Origin: an uncultured Flavobacteriales bacterium
GTDB lineage: Bacteria > Bacteroidota > Bacteroidia > Flavobacteriales > Crocinitomicaceae
Length of the DNA stretch: 64,000 nt
Reading direction: 5' to 3'
Assembly (NCBI GenBank): GCA_946480815.1
Contig: CAMLLB010000018.1
Coordinates: 1-64,000, forward strand
Shown here: positions 17,658 through 26,088 of the stretch, piece after piece
Layout of the letters: each line of letters opens with the position of its first letter
Position numbering within the stretch: the first letter of the stretch is position 1
The notes under the pieces: generated by a model
Databases searched by the model: none
What the model was told of the DNA's origin: nothing
Seen by the model: the letters and a program-made list of their open reading frames with translations, nothing else
Position numbers and translations under genes: made by a program

Positions 17658-18104
17658 TCACTCTGATGAATTGGAATTTTCTTCGTCCAAAATATCCTGG
17701 ATCTGATTGACGACAGATTCGAAGATATCGATATGTTCTTTCGGAATTCGTTCAATAACCTTATTGTTGAATTCGAAAACAACATCACGAGCAATATACC
17801 GTGCTTTTAATCCTTCTTCTGTCAGAAAAATGCGCACGATCCGTTTATCCAATTTGTCTTCTTCCCGGCGGATGAAGCCTTTTTCTTCCATGGTTTTCAA
17901 CGTTCGTGAAAGACTGGTTGGTTCCATTCCCATCCGAGGGCCTAATTGAGTGCTTGGAGTTCCTTCCCGATCAATGTGAAGAAGGATAAAGCCAACAGAC
18001 ATACTTATTCCATAGCTGTTTGCTCGTTGGTTGTACATGCGCGACATTTTGTGCCATGTTAATCGAACATCTAAGTCGATGAGGTATTGAGGTTTATTTT
18101 GCAT
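17658..18104 (-). CDS. MarR-family transcriptional regulator
   Basis: 148 residues with the MarR winged helix: helices around YNQRANSYGISMSVGFILL, the recognition region PRMGMEPTSLSRTLKTMEEKG, and the wing FIRREEDKLDKRIVRIFLT, where the D-x-R motif is conserved. It precedes the FadB-like gene and thiolase by 80 bases on the same strand, so it probably represses the beta-oxidation operon in response to acyl-CoA (inference from context). A palindrome lies 32-49 bases before its start and may be its own operator. Confidence 0.9.
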   Translation of the reverse strand: MQNKPQYLIDLDVRLTWHKMSRMYNQRANSYGISMSVGFILLHIDREGTPSTQLGPRMGMEPTSLSRTLKTMEEKGFIRREEDKLDKRIVRIFLTEEGLKARYIARDVVFEFNNKVIERIPKEHIDIFESVVNQIQDILDEENSNSSE

Positions 18105-18135
18105 ATTGTGAACTTGTCACGAATATACAAAATAA

Positions 18136-18153
18136 TATTATGTATGCATAATA
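18136..18153. promoter_or_regulatory. Candidate MarR operator
   Basis: TATTATG-TATG-CATAATA is a perfect inverted repeat with 7-base arms, a typical size for a MarR dimer site. On the minus strand a TATATTCG -7-like box (18120-18127) follows, so the site would overlap the upstream promoter half. Confidence 0.5.
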
Positions 18154-18176
18154 AAAGATGCTTTTTTTGAAAGAAA

Positions 18177-18584
18177 TTACCAGAGGTCGGGGTGGCGGAA
18201 TACGGTTCCGTTAAATCTAGCAATAATTTTTTGATTTTGGTTATAAACAATTGATTCATAGCGTCCAATTGTTTTTCCACAGTTGATTTCTTTACAAATC
18301 ACAAGGAGTTCGTCGTTGACTGCAACCGGTGCAATGTGTGCAATTGAAGTTTCAATACTGACGGCTTTTTGTCCGCGGCTGTTTGACGCAAAGGCTAAGG
18401 CAGAATCTGAGATGGAATAGGAAATTCCTCCGTGTGCTGTTTGATGTCCGTTCACCATTTCCGGACGAACTGTCATGGATAATTTACAATATCCCGGTTC
18501 AATTTCAAGAATTCGGATGCCCAACCATTGAGAAAAGGCATCCTTGCTCATCATTTCACTGACAATTTCTTGTGGTGTTTTCAT
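18177..18584 (-). CDS. paaI: PaaI-family hotdog-fold thioesterase
   Basis: 135 residues. The hotdog thioesterase core is visible in NGHQTAHGGISYSISDSALAFASNS, with the HGG motif and the Asp of SDSALAF that acts in catalysis in PaaI-type enzymes. It probably hydrolyses an aryl- or acyl-CoA thioester. It lies immediately upstream of the marR-fadB-fadA genes and 5 bases downstream of a hypothetical gene on the same strand. Length is normal for the family. Confidence 0.87.
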   Translation of the reverse strand: MKTPQEIVSEMMSKDAFSQWLGIRILEIEPGYCKLSMTVRPEMVNGHQTAHGGISYSISDSALAFASNSRGQKAVSIETSIAHIAPVAVNDELLVICKEINCGKTIGRYESIVYNQNQKIIARFNGTVFRHPDLW

Positions 18585-18589
18585 GCGTT

Positions 18590-19066
18590 TTAATCCAATG
18601 ATCTGGAAAGTAACGAAATCATTGCTAAAATCACAATGAATAATTGCGTTGCCGTTTCATCATCTAAAGTAACACCTTCAGCATCTTCCATTCCGATTTC
18701 CATAGCCATGAACTTTACCAGGTCCGGTTGGTCTGAAAAATCTTCTAAAATGGTTTCGTCTTCATTTTCGAAATACTCGTCCAGCAACTGGAAGTATGGT
18801 TCTTCAAACTCATCGATTTGTTCGTCAGTTACACTTTTTGGATGTAATCCTGCTTGTGCATAGGCTTCCAAAACAACGGTGAAATAGTAAATCAACAGGC
18901 TTTCCAATCCTTCGTTTTGGTATTCCTGTGCTGCAGACATAATGTATCCCAAAAGGACTGGTTGTGCAGTTGTTTGTGCTTCCGATAATCTATCCAATGC
19001 ATTATCATCCAGGCTATCTACTTTTTCGATAGCAGCTTCAATGTGTCCTATGGAGACTTGTGCCAT
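18590..19066 (-). CDS. Hypothetical acidic helical protein
   Basis: 158 residues, not recognised. It is strongly acidic, with an Asp/Glu-rich middle (EQIDEFEEPYFQLLDEYFENED) and predicted to be mostly helical; the C-terminus (ATQLFIVILAMISLLSRSL) is hydrophobic and may be amphipathic or membrane-associated. No signal peptide. It is five bases upstream of the PaaI thioesterase gene and presumably co-transcribed. The codon pattern is like its neighbours. Confidence 0.7.
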   Translation of the reverse strand: MAQVSIGHIEAAIEKVDSLDDNALDRLSEAQTTAQPVLLGYIMSAAQEYQNEGLESLLIYYFTVVLEAYAQAGLHPKSVTDEQIDEFEEPYFQLLDEYFENEDETILEDFSDQPDLVKFMAMEIGMEDAEGVTLDDETATQLFIVILAMISLLSRSLD

Positions 19067-19192
19067 GTGTTTTTGTTTTAGGACAAATGTACTGTAATCT
19101 TTAGAGAAATGATTCGAATATGGATTTCATTTTCAGAATTTGTGAGAATGAAAATCTGTAAAAATCAACAACTTTGCGAATTAGATAAATAC

Positions 19193-19200
19193 TATCTTTG
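19193..19200 (+). promoter_or_regulatory. Promoter TTG-N16-TATCTTTG directly at the DUF2461 start
   Basis: The perfect -7 box ends four bases before the ATG at 19205, with TTG at 19174-19176. A transcript would start at about the ATG, implying leaderless translation. Confidence 0.6.
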
Positions 19201-19204
19201 GCGC

Positions 19205-19879
19205 ATGGCATATTTTACAAAAGACTATCTCGATTTCTTTATTGAATTGGCTGCGAACAACAATAAAGATTGGTTTGATCAAAACAGGAAACGCTACGAA
19301 AATTCAGTAAAAAAACCTTTTGCAGATTTTGTTCAGGTATTTATCAATCATTTGGCAAAGACACACCCTTCGTTTAAGGACCTGACAGCATCCGAATGTA
19401 TTTTCCGGATCAACAGGGATATCCGCTTCTCTAAGGATAAAACTCCTTACAAATTAATGTGTTCGGCTGTAGTAGCTCCACTTGGCAAGAAATCCAAAAG
19501 TATTCACGGCGTTTACTTCGAATTCGGTCCGGAGGAAGTGCGTGTTTACGGTGGTATTTATGAGATAGAAAAAGACGACCTGTTTTTGGTGCGTGAAGGA
19601 ATTGCTCATAATATGAAGGAGTTTAATTCATTGGTTACCGATAAGAATTTCGTTGAAGTGTTTAGCGAAGTTCGCGGTGAACGAAATAAAATTGCACCTA
19701 AAGAATTTAAGGAAGAAGCTGAGAAACAACCTTATATTCTAAATAAGCAATGGTATTTCTTTACAAAATTCGATGCGGAATTGATTCTGCATGATAAGTT
19801 GTTGGAAACACTTGATCATTGCTTTCAGGTTGGTTTGCCACTTGAGACGTTTTTTAATAAATTCATTCAAAGATCTTAA
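19205..19879 (+). CDS. DUF2461 domain-containing protein
   Basis: 224 residues, one full DUF2461 domain (TIGR02453-like). The family start is seen in YLDFFIELAANNNKDWFDQNR, then FRINRDIRFSKDKTPYKLM and the YFEFGPEEVRVYGGIY strand region. Function unknown. The frame could be read from an ATG at 19109, but the promoter box at 19193-19200 and the domain boundary both support the ATG at 19205. The downstream peptidase gene starts three bases after its stop. Confidence 0.85.
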   Translation: MAYFTKDYLDFFIELAANNNKDWFDQNRKRYENSVKKPFADFVQVFINHLAKTHPSFKDLTASECIFRINRDIRFSKDKTPYKLMCSAVVAPLGKKSKSIHGVYFEFGPEEVRVYGGIYEIEKDDLFLVREGIAHNMKEFNSLVTDKNFVEVFSEVRGERNKIAPKEFKEEAEKQPYILNKQWYFFTKFDAELILHDKLLETLDHCFQVGLPLETFFNKFIQRS

Positions 19880-19882
19880 TTT

Positions 19883-22015
19883 ATGAATAAGTATTTTGGA
19901 CTAACACTATTTGTTGTCCTGGGATTTGGAGCTATTGCGCAAAAGAAGCAATTGACACTTTCTGATGCTGTGATGCAGCAAAACAGAGCTTTCAGAGATG
20001 AGCAGTGTAATTCGATTACCTGGATTCCGGGAACGGACTCATATGTGTATGTAAGTAATAATTACCAGACAATGTACCGGGCTTCGGTTAAGAAAACAGA
20101 TCCGGAGCAATTATTTACTATTCAGGACGTGAACAAGATTTTGGGTGCTCAATTGTTTAGTTTTTACGGTTTTTCCTTTAAAAGTACAGATGAGTTAGTG
20201 TTGAACGATGGGAACAACTATTACCTGTTGAACCTGAAATCAAGAACAGGTTCCAAGTTGGTTTCTGTTGTTGAAGAAGGCGCAGGAGCTGAGTACGAAA
20301 TGACTACCGGAAGCGTTGCTTATACGGTTGAGAACAATTTGTGGATTGTCAATTCGAAAGGTGAAAAGATTGCAGTTACTTCCAATACAGATAAAAATAT
20401 CGTTTCAGGGCAAACTATTGCACGCAGCGAGTTTGGAATTACAGATGGTATTTTCTGGTCCGGAAAAGGTACTTATTTGGCATTCTATCAAAAGGATGAA
20501 ACCAACGTGAAAGAATATCCCTTAGTTGATATTACAAAAGTTCCGGCAGAATTGATGAACATTAAATATCCGATGGCAGGACAAGGTTCTGAAAAGCCAA
20601 AAGTGGGTATTTATTCTGTTGCAGCAGGTAAAACAGTTTACATTTTACCCAAAGGTGCATCAGATAGCTATCTGACAAATTTGTGCTGGACACCAGACGA
20701 AAACTTCGTTTTAATTGCAGAAGTAAACCGGGAACAAAACCACATGTGGTTAAACCAATACGATGCAAAATCAGGTGCCTTTGTTAAGACAATTTTAGAA
20801 GAGCAGAGTGAAAAATGGGTAGAGCCTGAGCATCCGGCTTTCTTTCCAATGGCTAATTCCAATAATTTTGTCTGGATTTCAGAAAAAGACGGATTCAACA
20901 ACTTGTACTATTATTCATTGGATGGTACTTTGATCAAGCAATTGACTGCAAACAAGTTTGTGGCGAAAGAGATCTTGCAATCCATTAATAAAGGAAAAGA
21001 AATTGTTTTTGCTGCTACCGGAACAAGTCCGCTAAACACACTGTTTTATGCGGTTGATCTAAATGGGAAACAACGTTGTCTAACATTGGAAGAAGGAACC
21101 CATGGAATTGTGATCAACGATATGGCTACTTATATTATCGATCAGTATTCGTCGCATTCTGTTCCCGGAAAAGTGGAGTTAAAAACGATTACGGGTAAGA
21201 TCACAAAAACAATTTCAGTATCAAAAAACAAGCTGGCTGATGTTCAGATCGGAAGTGCAGATATCGGACAAATAAAGGCAGAAGACGGTTCTGTTTTATA
21301 TACAAGACTTATCAAGCCAAGTAACTTTGATCCGAACAAGAAATATCCTGTTATGGTATATGTTTATGGAGGTCCGCATGCTCAAATGATAACAAACTCC
21401 TGGTTGGACGGAGCTAATTTATGGATGTACTGGATGGCTGAACAAGGTTATTTAGTATTTACATTGGATAATCGCGGATCAGGTGAACGTGGTTTTGCTT
21501 TCGAAAATCAGATCCACAGACAGTTGGGTGTTGTTGAGATAAAAGATCAGATGAAAGGAATCGATTACCTGAGATCTTTGGCATATGTGGATACTTCCCG
21601 CTTCGCTGTTCACGGTTGGTCTTTCGGTGGATTTATGACAACGTCTCTTATGTTGAAACAAGCGGAAACATTTAAAGTAGGTGTTGCAGGTGGTCCGGTT
21701 ACAGACTGGAAATACTATGAAGTAATGTATGGTGAGCGTTACATGGATCGTCCGGAAGAAAATACAAAAGGATACGAAGAAGCGTCCTTGTTTTCGCATG
21801 TAAATAAATTGAAAGGTGATTTGTTATTGATTCATGGAACTGTTGATGACGTAGTAGTCCCACAACACAATGATGCTTTGATTAAGAAATTCATTGATCT
21901 GGGGATTCAAATTGACTTTTTCCATTACCCGATGCACAAGCATAATGTAATTGGAAAAGACCGGGTTCATTTGATTCAAAAAGTACTGGACTACATTATT
22001 GAAAATAATAAGTAA
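19883..22015 (+). CDS. S9 family peptidase, dipeptidyl peptidase IV type
   Basis: 710 residues with a signal peptide ending GAIAQ. The N-terminal beta-propeller (DPP IV N-terminal region, about residues 40-430) is followed by an alpha/beta hydrolase. The triad is visible: Ser580 in HGWSFGGF, Asp655/656 in HGTVDDVV and His687 in MHKHNVIG. The DNRGSGERG stretch before it is typical. It should release dipeptides from Xaa-Pro or Xaa-Ala N-termini in the periplasm. Co-transcribed with the DUF2461 gene; terminator follows. Confidence 0.92.
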   Translation: MNKYFGLTLFVVLGFGAIAQKKQLTLSDAVMQQNRAFRDEQCNSITWIPGTDSYVYVSNNYQTMYRASVKKTDPEQLFTIQDVNKILGAQLFSFYGFSFKSTDELVLNDGNNYYLLNLKSRTGSKLVSVVEEGAGAEYEMTTGSVAYTVENNLWIVNSKGEKIAVTSNTDKNIVSGQTIARSEFGITDGIFWSGKGTYLAFYQKDETNVKEYPLVDITKVPAELMNIKYPMAGQGSEKPKVGIYSVAAGKTVYILPKGASDSYLTNLCWTPDENFVLIAEVNREQNHMWLNQYDAKSGAFVKTILEEQSEKWVEPEHPAFFPMANSNNFVWISEKDGFNNLYYYSLDGTLIKQLTANKFVAKEILQSINKGKEIVFAATGTSPLNTLFYAVDLNGKQRCLTLEEGTHGIVINDMATYIIDQYSSHSVPGKVELKTITGKITKTISVSKNKLADVQIGSADIGQIKAEDGSVLYTRLIKPSNFDPNKKYPVMVYVYGGPHAQMITNSWLDGANLWMYWMAEQGYLVFTLDNRGSGERGFAFENQIHRQLGVVEIKDQMKGIDYLRSLAYVDTSRFAVHGWSFGGFMTTSLMLKQAETFKVGVAGGPVTDWKYYEVMYGERYMDRPEENTKGYEEASLFSHVNKLKGDLLLIHGTVDDVVVPQHNDALIKKFIDLGIQIDFFHYPMHKHNVIGKDRVHLIQKVLDYIIENNK

Positions 22016-22026
22016 AGAAAGAAGAG

Positions 22027-22053
22027 GAGAAGTTTTAACTTCTCTTTTTTTTT
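22027..22053 (+). terminator. Terminator after the S9 peptidase
   Basis: GAGAAGTT (22027-22034) and AACTTCTC (22037-22044) form a perfect stem followed by nine T. Confidence 0.88.
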
Positions 22054-22068
22054 GAAACCTGATGAATT

Positions 22069-22085
22069 ATGACTAAATTAGTCAT
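22069..22085. promoter_or_regulatory. Candidate autoregulatory operator of the HTH-Fic gene
   Basis: ATGACTAA-A-TTAGTCAT is a perfect 17-base palindrome 17 bases before the start codon. It contains TAAATTAG (22074-22081), one mismatch from TAnnTTTG, so binding would block the -7 element. Another GTCAT follows at a short distance. Confidence 0.55.
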
Positions 22086-22102
22086 GTTAATTATTGTCAT
22101 AA

Positions 22103-23146
22103 ATGAAAGATTTGATTCAAAACGCCAGAAAATCAAAAGGAATGCGCTCCAGGGAACTTGCCAATTTGCTGGGGGTTGATCAGTCTTTGATCAGTAAATT
22201 TGAAAATGGCAAACGAATTCCAACGGAAACTCAACTTATTCAGATCTCGAATATTCTTTCTATTAATCTGGATGAACTAATGAAAGCATGGTTAATGCAA
22301 AAGGTTTTAGGTGAGGTGAAGCAATATTCATTTGCAAATGAGGTCTTGACCATGGTTCAGGAAGAGTTGGCAAGTTATTATCCTAAAAGAAAATTTGAAG
22401 ACCTGTCTATTGAAAAAACTTTAGCAGAAATAGATGAATTGAAGCAGCAGTTGGATCAAATCAGAAAATTTGAAAATCACCGCATTACCGAAGCATTGGA
22501 GTTGGAATATACTTTTGAAAGTAATCGCATAGAAGGAAATACATTGACACTTCGGGAAACAGATCTTGTAATTAATAAAGGGTTAACCGTTTCGGGAAAA
22601 AGTATGAGAGAGCATTTGGAGGCAATTAACCATGGTGATGCTATCCACTATGTAAAAGAGTTGATTTCCAGGGATGCTGTGATAACAAAAAAAGAAGTAT
22701 TAAGTATTCATAATTTGATTCTTCGTGGGATACTTCCTGAAGAAGCCGGTAGGTTTCGAAGGATTCAAGTGATGATTCAGGGGAGTGATCATATGCCGCC
22801 AGCACCATACTTAGTGGAAAAGCAAATGGAGGATTATTTCATATGGTATGAACGAAACAGATTGAGCGTACATCCAATAGTATTGGCTGCTGAAATGCAT
22901 GAGCGCCTGGTTACAATTCATCCCTTCATTGATGGGAATGGAAGAACATCCCGGTTAATAATGAATATGATCCTCTTGCAGAATGGATTTGTAATCGCAA
23001 ATATCAAAGGGGATAATACCTCGCGTTACAGTTATTATGAGGCACTCGATGAGGTTCAAACTTCCGGAAATAAGGATGCATTTATTCGTTTTGTAGCTGA
23101 AGTTGAAAAACAAAGTCTTGAAAGGTATCTTTCTATTTTGAAATAA
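22103..23146 (+). CDS. Fic family protein with N-terminal XRE helix-turn-helix
   Basis: 347 residues. Residues about 4-62 form an XRE-type HTH (SRELANLLGVDQSLISKFENG). The Fic domain carries the intact catalytic motif HPFIDGNGRTSR with His273, so it should be able to AMPylate a target. The inhibitory motif S-x-x-x-E-G-N (Ser140, Glu144, Asn146) lies N-terminal to the Fic core, which makes it a self-inhibited class II type enzyme. The HTH is expected to bind the palindrome at 22069-22085 and repress its own promoter. No antitoxin gene is adjacent. Target unknown. Confidence 0.88.
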   Translation: MKDLIQNARKSKGMRSRELANLLGVDQSLISKFENGKRIPTETQLIQISNILSINLDELMKAWLMQKVLGEVKQYSFANEVLTMVQEELASYYPKRKFEDLSIEKTLAEIDELKQQLDQIRKFENHRITEALELEYTFESNRIEGNTLTLRETDLVINKGLTVSGKSMREHLEAINHGDAIHYVKELISRDAVITKKEVLSIHNLILRGILPEEAGRFRRIQVMIQGSDHMPPAPYLVEKQMEDYFIWYERNRLSVHPIVLAAEMHERLVTIHPFIDGNGRTSRLIMNMILLQNGFVIANIKGDNTSRYSYYEALDEVQTSGNKDAFIRFVAEVEKQSLERYLSILK

Positions 23147-23215
23147 AATAGGCATTTCGCTGGGAAATGACGTCGATTATTCTGCTAAGATTCCATTCGT
23201 TTCCTTTTTGAATCT

Positions 23216-23223
23216 TATCTTTG
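23216..23223 (+). promoter_or_regulatory. -7 element TATCTTTG for the E1 dehydrogenase gene
   Basis: Perfect TAnnTTTG match 20 bases before the ATG at 23244. It lies inside the N-terminal extension that a TTG start at 23208 would give, arguing against that start. Confidence 0.6.
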
Positions 23224-23243
23224 TTGCAAAATATACCCCAAAG

Positions 23244-25334
23244 ATGGCAGATACTCTTTCGAAGACCATGAAACCTACTGTTAAAACAAGTAAAGATATT
23301 TTGTTGAAAGCCTTTCGTTTAATGGCTACAGCGAAAACATTGGCTGAAAAATATGAGGCTAATAAAGAAGTTACAGCAAAATATGTTCATGCAACTTCCA
23401 GAGGGCATGAGGCAATTCAATTGGCTGTTGGTTTACAATTAAAGCCACAGGATTGGGTTTCACCATATTATCGGGATGACAGTATTCTTTTGGGAATAGG
23501 AATGACTCCTTATGAGTTGATGCTTCAAGTATTTGCAAAAAAAGATGATCCATTTTCCGGAGGAAGGACCTATTATTCTCATCCTTCTTTGAAGCGGGAA
23601 GATATGCCGAAAATTCCCCATCAATCTTCTGCTACAGGGATGCAGGCAATTCCTACAACCGGAATTGCGATGGGAATCCAATACAAGGAAAAAACAGGTC
23701 TTGCAGAAGATTTTAACGGTGAAAATCCGATCGTGGTTTGTTCTTTGGGTGACGCATCATGTACCGAAGGAGAAGTTTCCGAGGCATTCCAAATGGCAGC
23801 TTTGAAGCAATTCCCGATCGTTTATCTGGTTCAGGATAATGGATGGGACATTTCGGCGAATGCAGCAGAAACAAGAGCTCAGGATATCAGCTATTATGCA
23901 CAAGGATTTAAGGGAATCGAAGTAAGAACAATTGATGGAAGTGACTTTGACTTGTCTTTTCAAACTGTTCAGGAAGTTTTTGAAATCGTTAGAAAAGAAA
24001 GAAGGCCCTTTATTATCCATGCGAAAGTTCCACTTTTGGGGCATCACACATCGGGAGTTCGAAAAGAATGGTACCGGGATGATTTGGAGGAAGCTGCAAC
24101 ACGCGATCCTTATCCGAAATTGAAAGAAATTATCCGTGATCTGGAAGGTGAGGCGGATATCATTAATATTGAGGCGGATGCCAGAAAATTGGTTGACGAG
24201 GATTATGATAAAGCATTGAATGCTGAGGATCCGGCACCTGCAAGTGTTACGGATTATATTTTCGCACCAACACCCGTTACGGAAGAGAAAGGTGAACGCG
24301 AACCTGCCGGAAAGAAGAAAACGGTGATGGTTGACAGTGCGTTATTTGCTGTGCGGGAAATTATGTCGGAACATCCGGAAGCTTTGCTTTACGGTCAGGA
24401 TGTTGGAGGCAGATTGGGTGGTGTTTTCAGAGAAGCTGCAACCCTTGCTCAAACATTTGGAGATGACAGGGTGTTTAATACACCGATTCAGGAGGCATTT
24501 ATTATTGGTTCCACCGTTGGTATGTCAGCAGTTGGATTGAAACCATTTGTAGAGGTCCAGTTTGCAGATTATATCTGGCCAGGATTAAACCAATTATTTA
24601 CGGAAGTTTCCCGTTCTAATTACTTATCAAACGGAAAATGGCCGGTAAGCTGTGTGATTCGTGTCCCAATTGGAGCTTATGGGTCGGGAGGTCCTTACCA
24701 TTCTTCCAGTGTAGAGTCGGTTTTGGCAAACATTCGTGGGATAAAAGTTGTTTATCCTTCAACAGGGGCTGATTTGAAAGGTTTGTTGAAAGCTGCATAT
24801 TATGATCCGAATCCGGTTGTAATCCTGGAGCATAAAGGTCTTTATTGGTCTAAAATTCCTGGAACGGAAGGTGCTATGTCTATTGAACCGGATGAAAATT
24901 ACATCATCCCGATCGGTAAAGCAAGAATCGTACAGGAAGCTACTGATTCAGCGATCAAAAATGGAGAATCATGTGTCGTGATCACTTATGGTCGTGGAGT
25001 TTACTGGACTTTGGAAGCTTCAAAACAGTTTGACGGAAAAGTGGAAATTTTGGACTTGCGTTCGATCAACCCATTGGATATGGAAGCTATTACTGCTTCC
25101 GTTGAAAAGCACGGGAAGGTATTATTAGTTACCGAAGAATCTGTTGAAGCATCTTTTACACTTGGTTTGGCAGGACGCATTCAGAGAGATTGTTTTCAGT
25201 CATTGGATGCCCCGATTGGTTTAGTGGGAGCAATCGATACACCGGCGATTCCATTAAATTCAACATTGGAAGCAGAGTTGTTACCGAATGCTGATAAAGT
25301 ACAATCAGCTCTTGAGAAGCTATTAAATTATTAA
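23244..25334 (+). CDS. 2-oxoacid dehydrogenase E1, fused alpha and beta subunits
   Basis: 696 residues. The N-terminal half is an E1 alpha subunit with the thiamine diphosphate motif GDASCTEGEVSEAFQMAAL to QDN; the C-terminal half, after a linker near residue 345-370, is an E1 beta transketolase-type domain (ALLYGQDVGGRLGGVF, FADYIWPGLNQL). Such fused E1 proteins in Bacteroidota belong to the branched-chain 2-oxoacid (2-oxoisovalerate) or pyruvate dehydrogenase type; the sequence does not decide which. E2 and E3 genes are not in the window. A membrane protein gene begins three bases downstream. Confidence 0.88.
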   Translation: MADTLSKTMKPTVKTSKDILLKAFRLMATAKTLAEKYEANKEVTAKYVHATSRGHEAIQLAVGLQLKPQDWVSPYYRDDSILLGIGMTPYELMLQVFAKKDDPFSGGRTYYSHPSLKREDMPKIPHQSSATGMQAIPTTGIAMGIQYKEKTGLAEDFNGENPIVVCSLGDASCTEGEVSEAFQMAALKQFPIVYLVQDNGWDISANAAETRAQDISYYAQGFKGIEVRTIDGSDFDLSFQTVQEVFEIVRKERRPFIIHAKVPLLGHHTSGVRKEWYRDDLEEAATRDPYPKLKEIIRDLEGEADIINIEADARKLVDEDYDKALNAEDPAPASVTDYIFAPTPVTEEKGEREPAGKKKTVMVDSALFAVREIMSEHPEALLYGQDVGGRLGGVFREAATLAQTFGDDRVFNTPIQEAFIIGSTVGMSAVGLKPFVEVQFADYIWPGLNQLFTEVSRSNYLSNGKWPVSCVIRVPIGAYGSGGPYHSSSVESVLANIRGIKVVYPSTGADLKGLLKAAYYDPNPVVILEHKGLYWSKIPGTEGAMSIEPDENYIIPIGKARIVQEATDSAIKNGESCVVITYGRGVYWTLEASKQFDGKVEILDLRSINPLDMEAITASVEKHGKVLLVTEESVEASFTLGLAGRIQRDCFQSLDAPIGLVGAIDTPAIPLNSTLEAELLPNADKVQSALEKLLNY

Positions 25335-25337
25335 ACC

Positions 25338-26000
25338 TTGAACCAAAACCATCCACCCAGGGTTCGGGCGATGCTCGAGCGCATGCAGTTAATAAAAACG
25401 AACCTTTCCGAGGTTAAAATGTCTGTTTCACTGGATGGAGGTGTCAAAGATTTACAGGAAGTAAAAGAACTCTTGTCTTCCATAAATTTGGAAGATAAGA
25501 CTCGTTTGTTAACAGCTTTAAATGATGCATTTTCCAAAAGAGAACTGACAAAAGTAAGTGCTTTATATTCTTATCTTGTTTTGTTCCCGGAAACGGACCG
25601 TGCAGAGATTAAAGCAGAAATCCTGCATGATCTGGAGCCTTATATCAAGGGATATGGAAGTGAGGATGAATTGAATGATATGTTTATGCATCCCGGTTTT
25701 GCAACGTTGATCAATGGGTTGAATAATAGAAGTTTGACTGATTTGCAGTTCCAGTTTTTCTCCCTGTTTCATTTGGGTAATAAAACAAATACCGGAAGAA
25801 AAATTGCTGGTATTCAAAAGACTTTTCCCTTAAGTGACGAACAGCGATCAGAAGTCATTCAATACCTGGATGAAATGAAAGCTGAAAAACAGAAAAGTGA
25901 TGCGGCCTATAATAAAAGCAGCAATAAAGCACTTATTTGGACACTTGTCGCGGTAGCTTTGATTATCATTCGTATTCTGCTGCGCATGTCCAGAGATTAG
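25338..26000 (+). CDS. Hypothetical protein with C-terminal membrane anchor
   Basis: Up to 220 residues, not recognised. The soluble part is helical with several Leu/Glu-rich segments; residues about 193-214 (NKALIWTLVAVALIIIRILL) form one membrane helix followed by a short basic tail, so the bulk should face the cytoplasm. No signal peptide. The start is uncertain: a TTG three bases after the E1 stop gives the longest form, while ATGs at 25371 and 25383 are alternatives. Close spacing to the E1 gene suggests co-transcription. Confidence 0.6.
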   Translation: MNQNHPPRVRAMLERMQLIKTNLSEVKMSVSLDGGVKDLQEVKELLSSINLEDKTRLLTALNDAFSKRELTKVSALYSYLVLFPETDRAEIKAEILHDLEPYIKGYGSEDELNDMFMHPGFATLINGLNNRSLTDLQFQFFSLFHLGNKTNTGRKIAGIQKTFPLSDEQRSEVIQYLDEMKAEKQKSDAAYNKSSNKALIWTLVAVALIIIRILLRMSRD

Positions 26001-26088
26001 TGATTTGTAAACAATTCTGATTTTATAAGTAATTGACTTTTTAAGGAAATCGATTTCATAAGGGCTTACTTTTATGTAGCGAAAGTCT

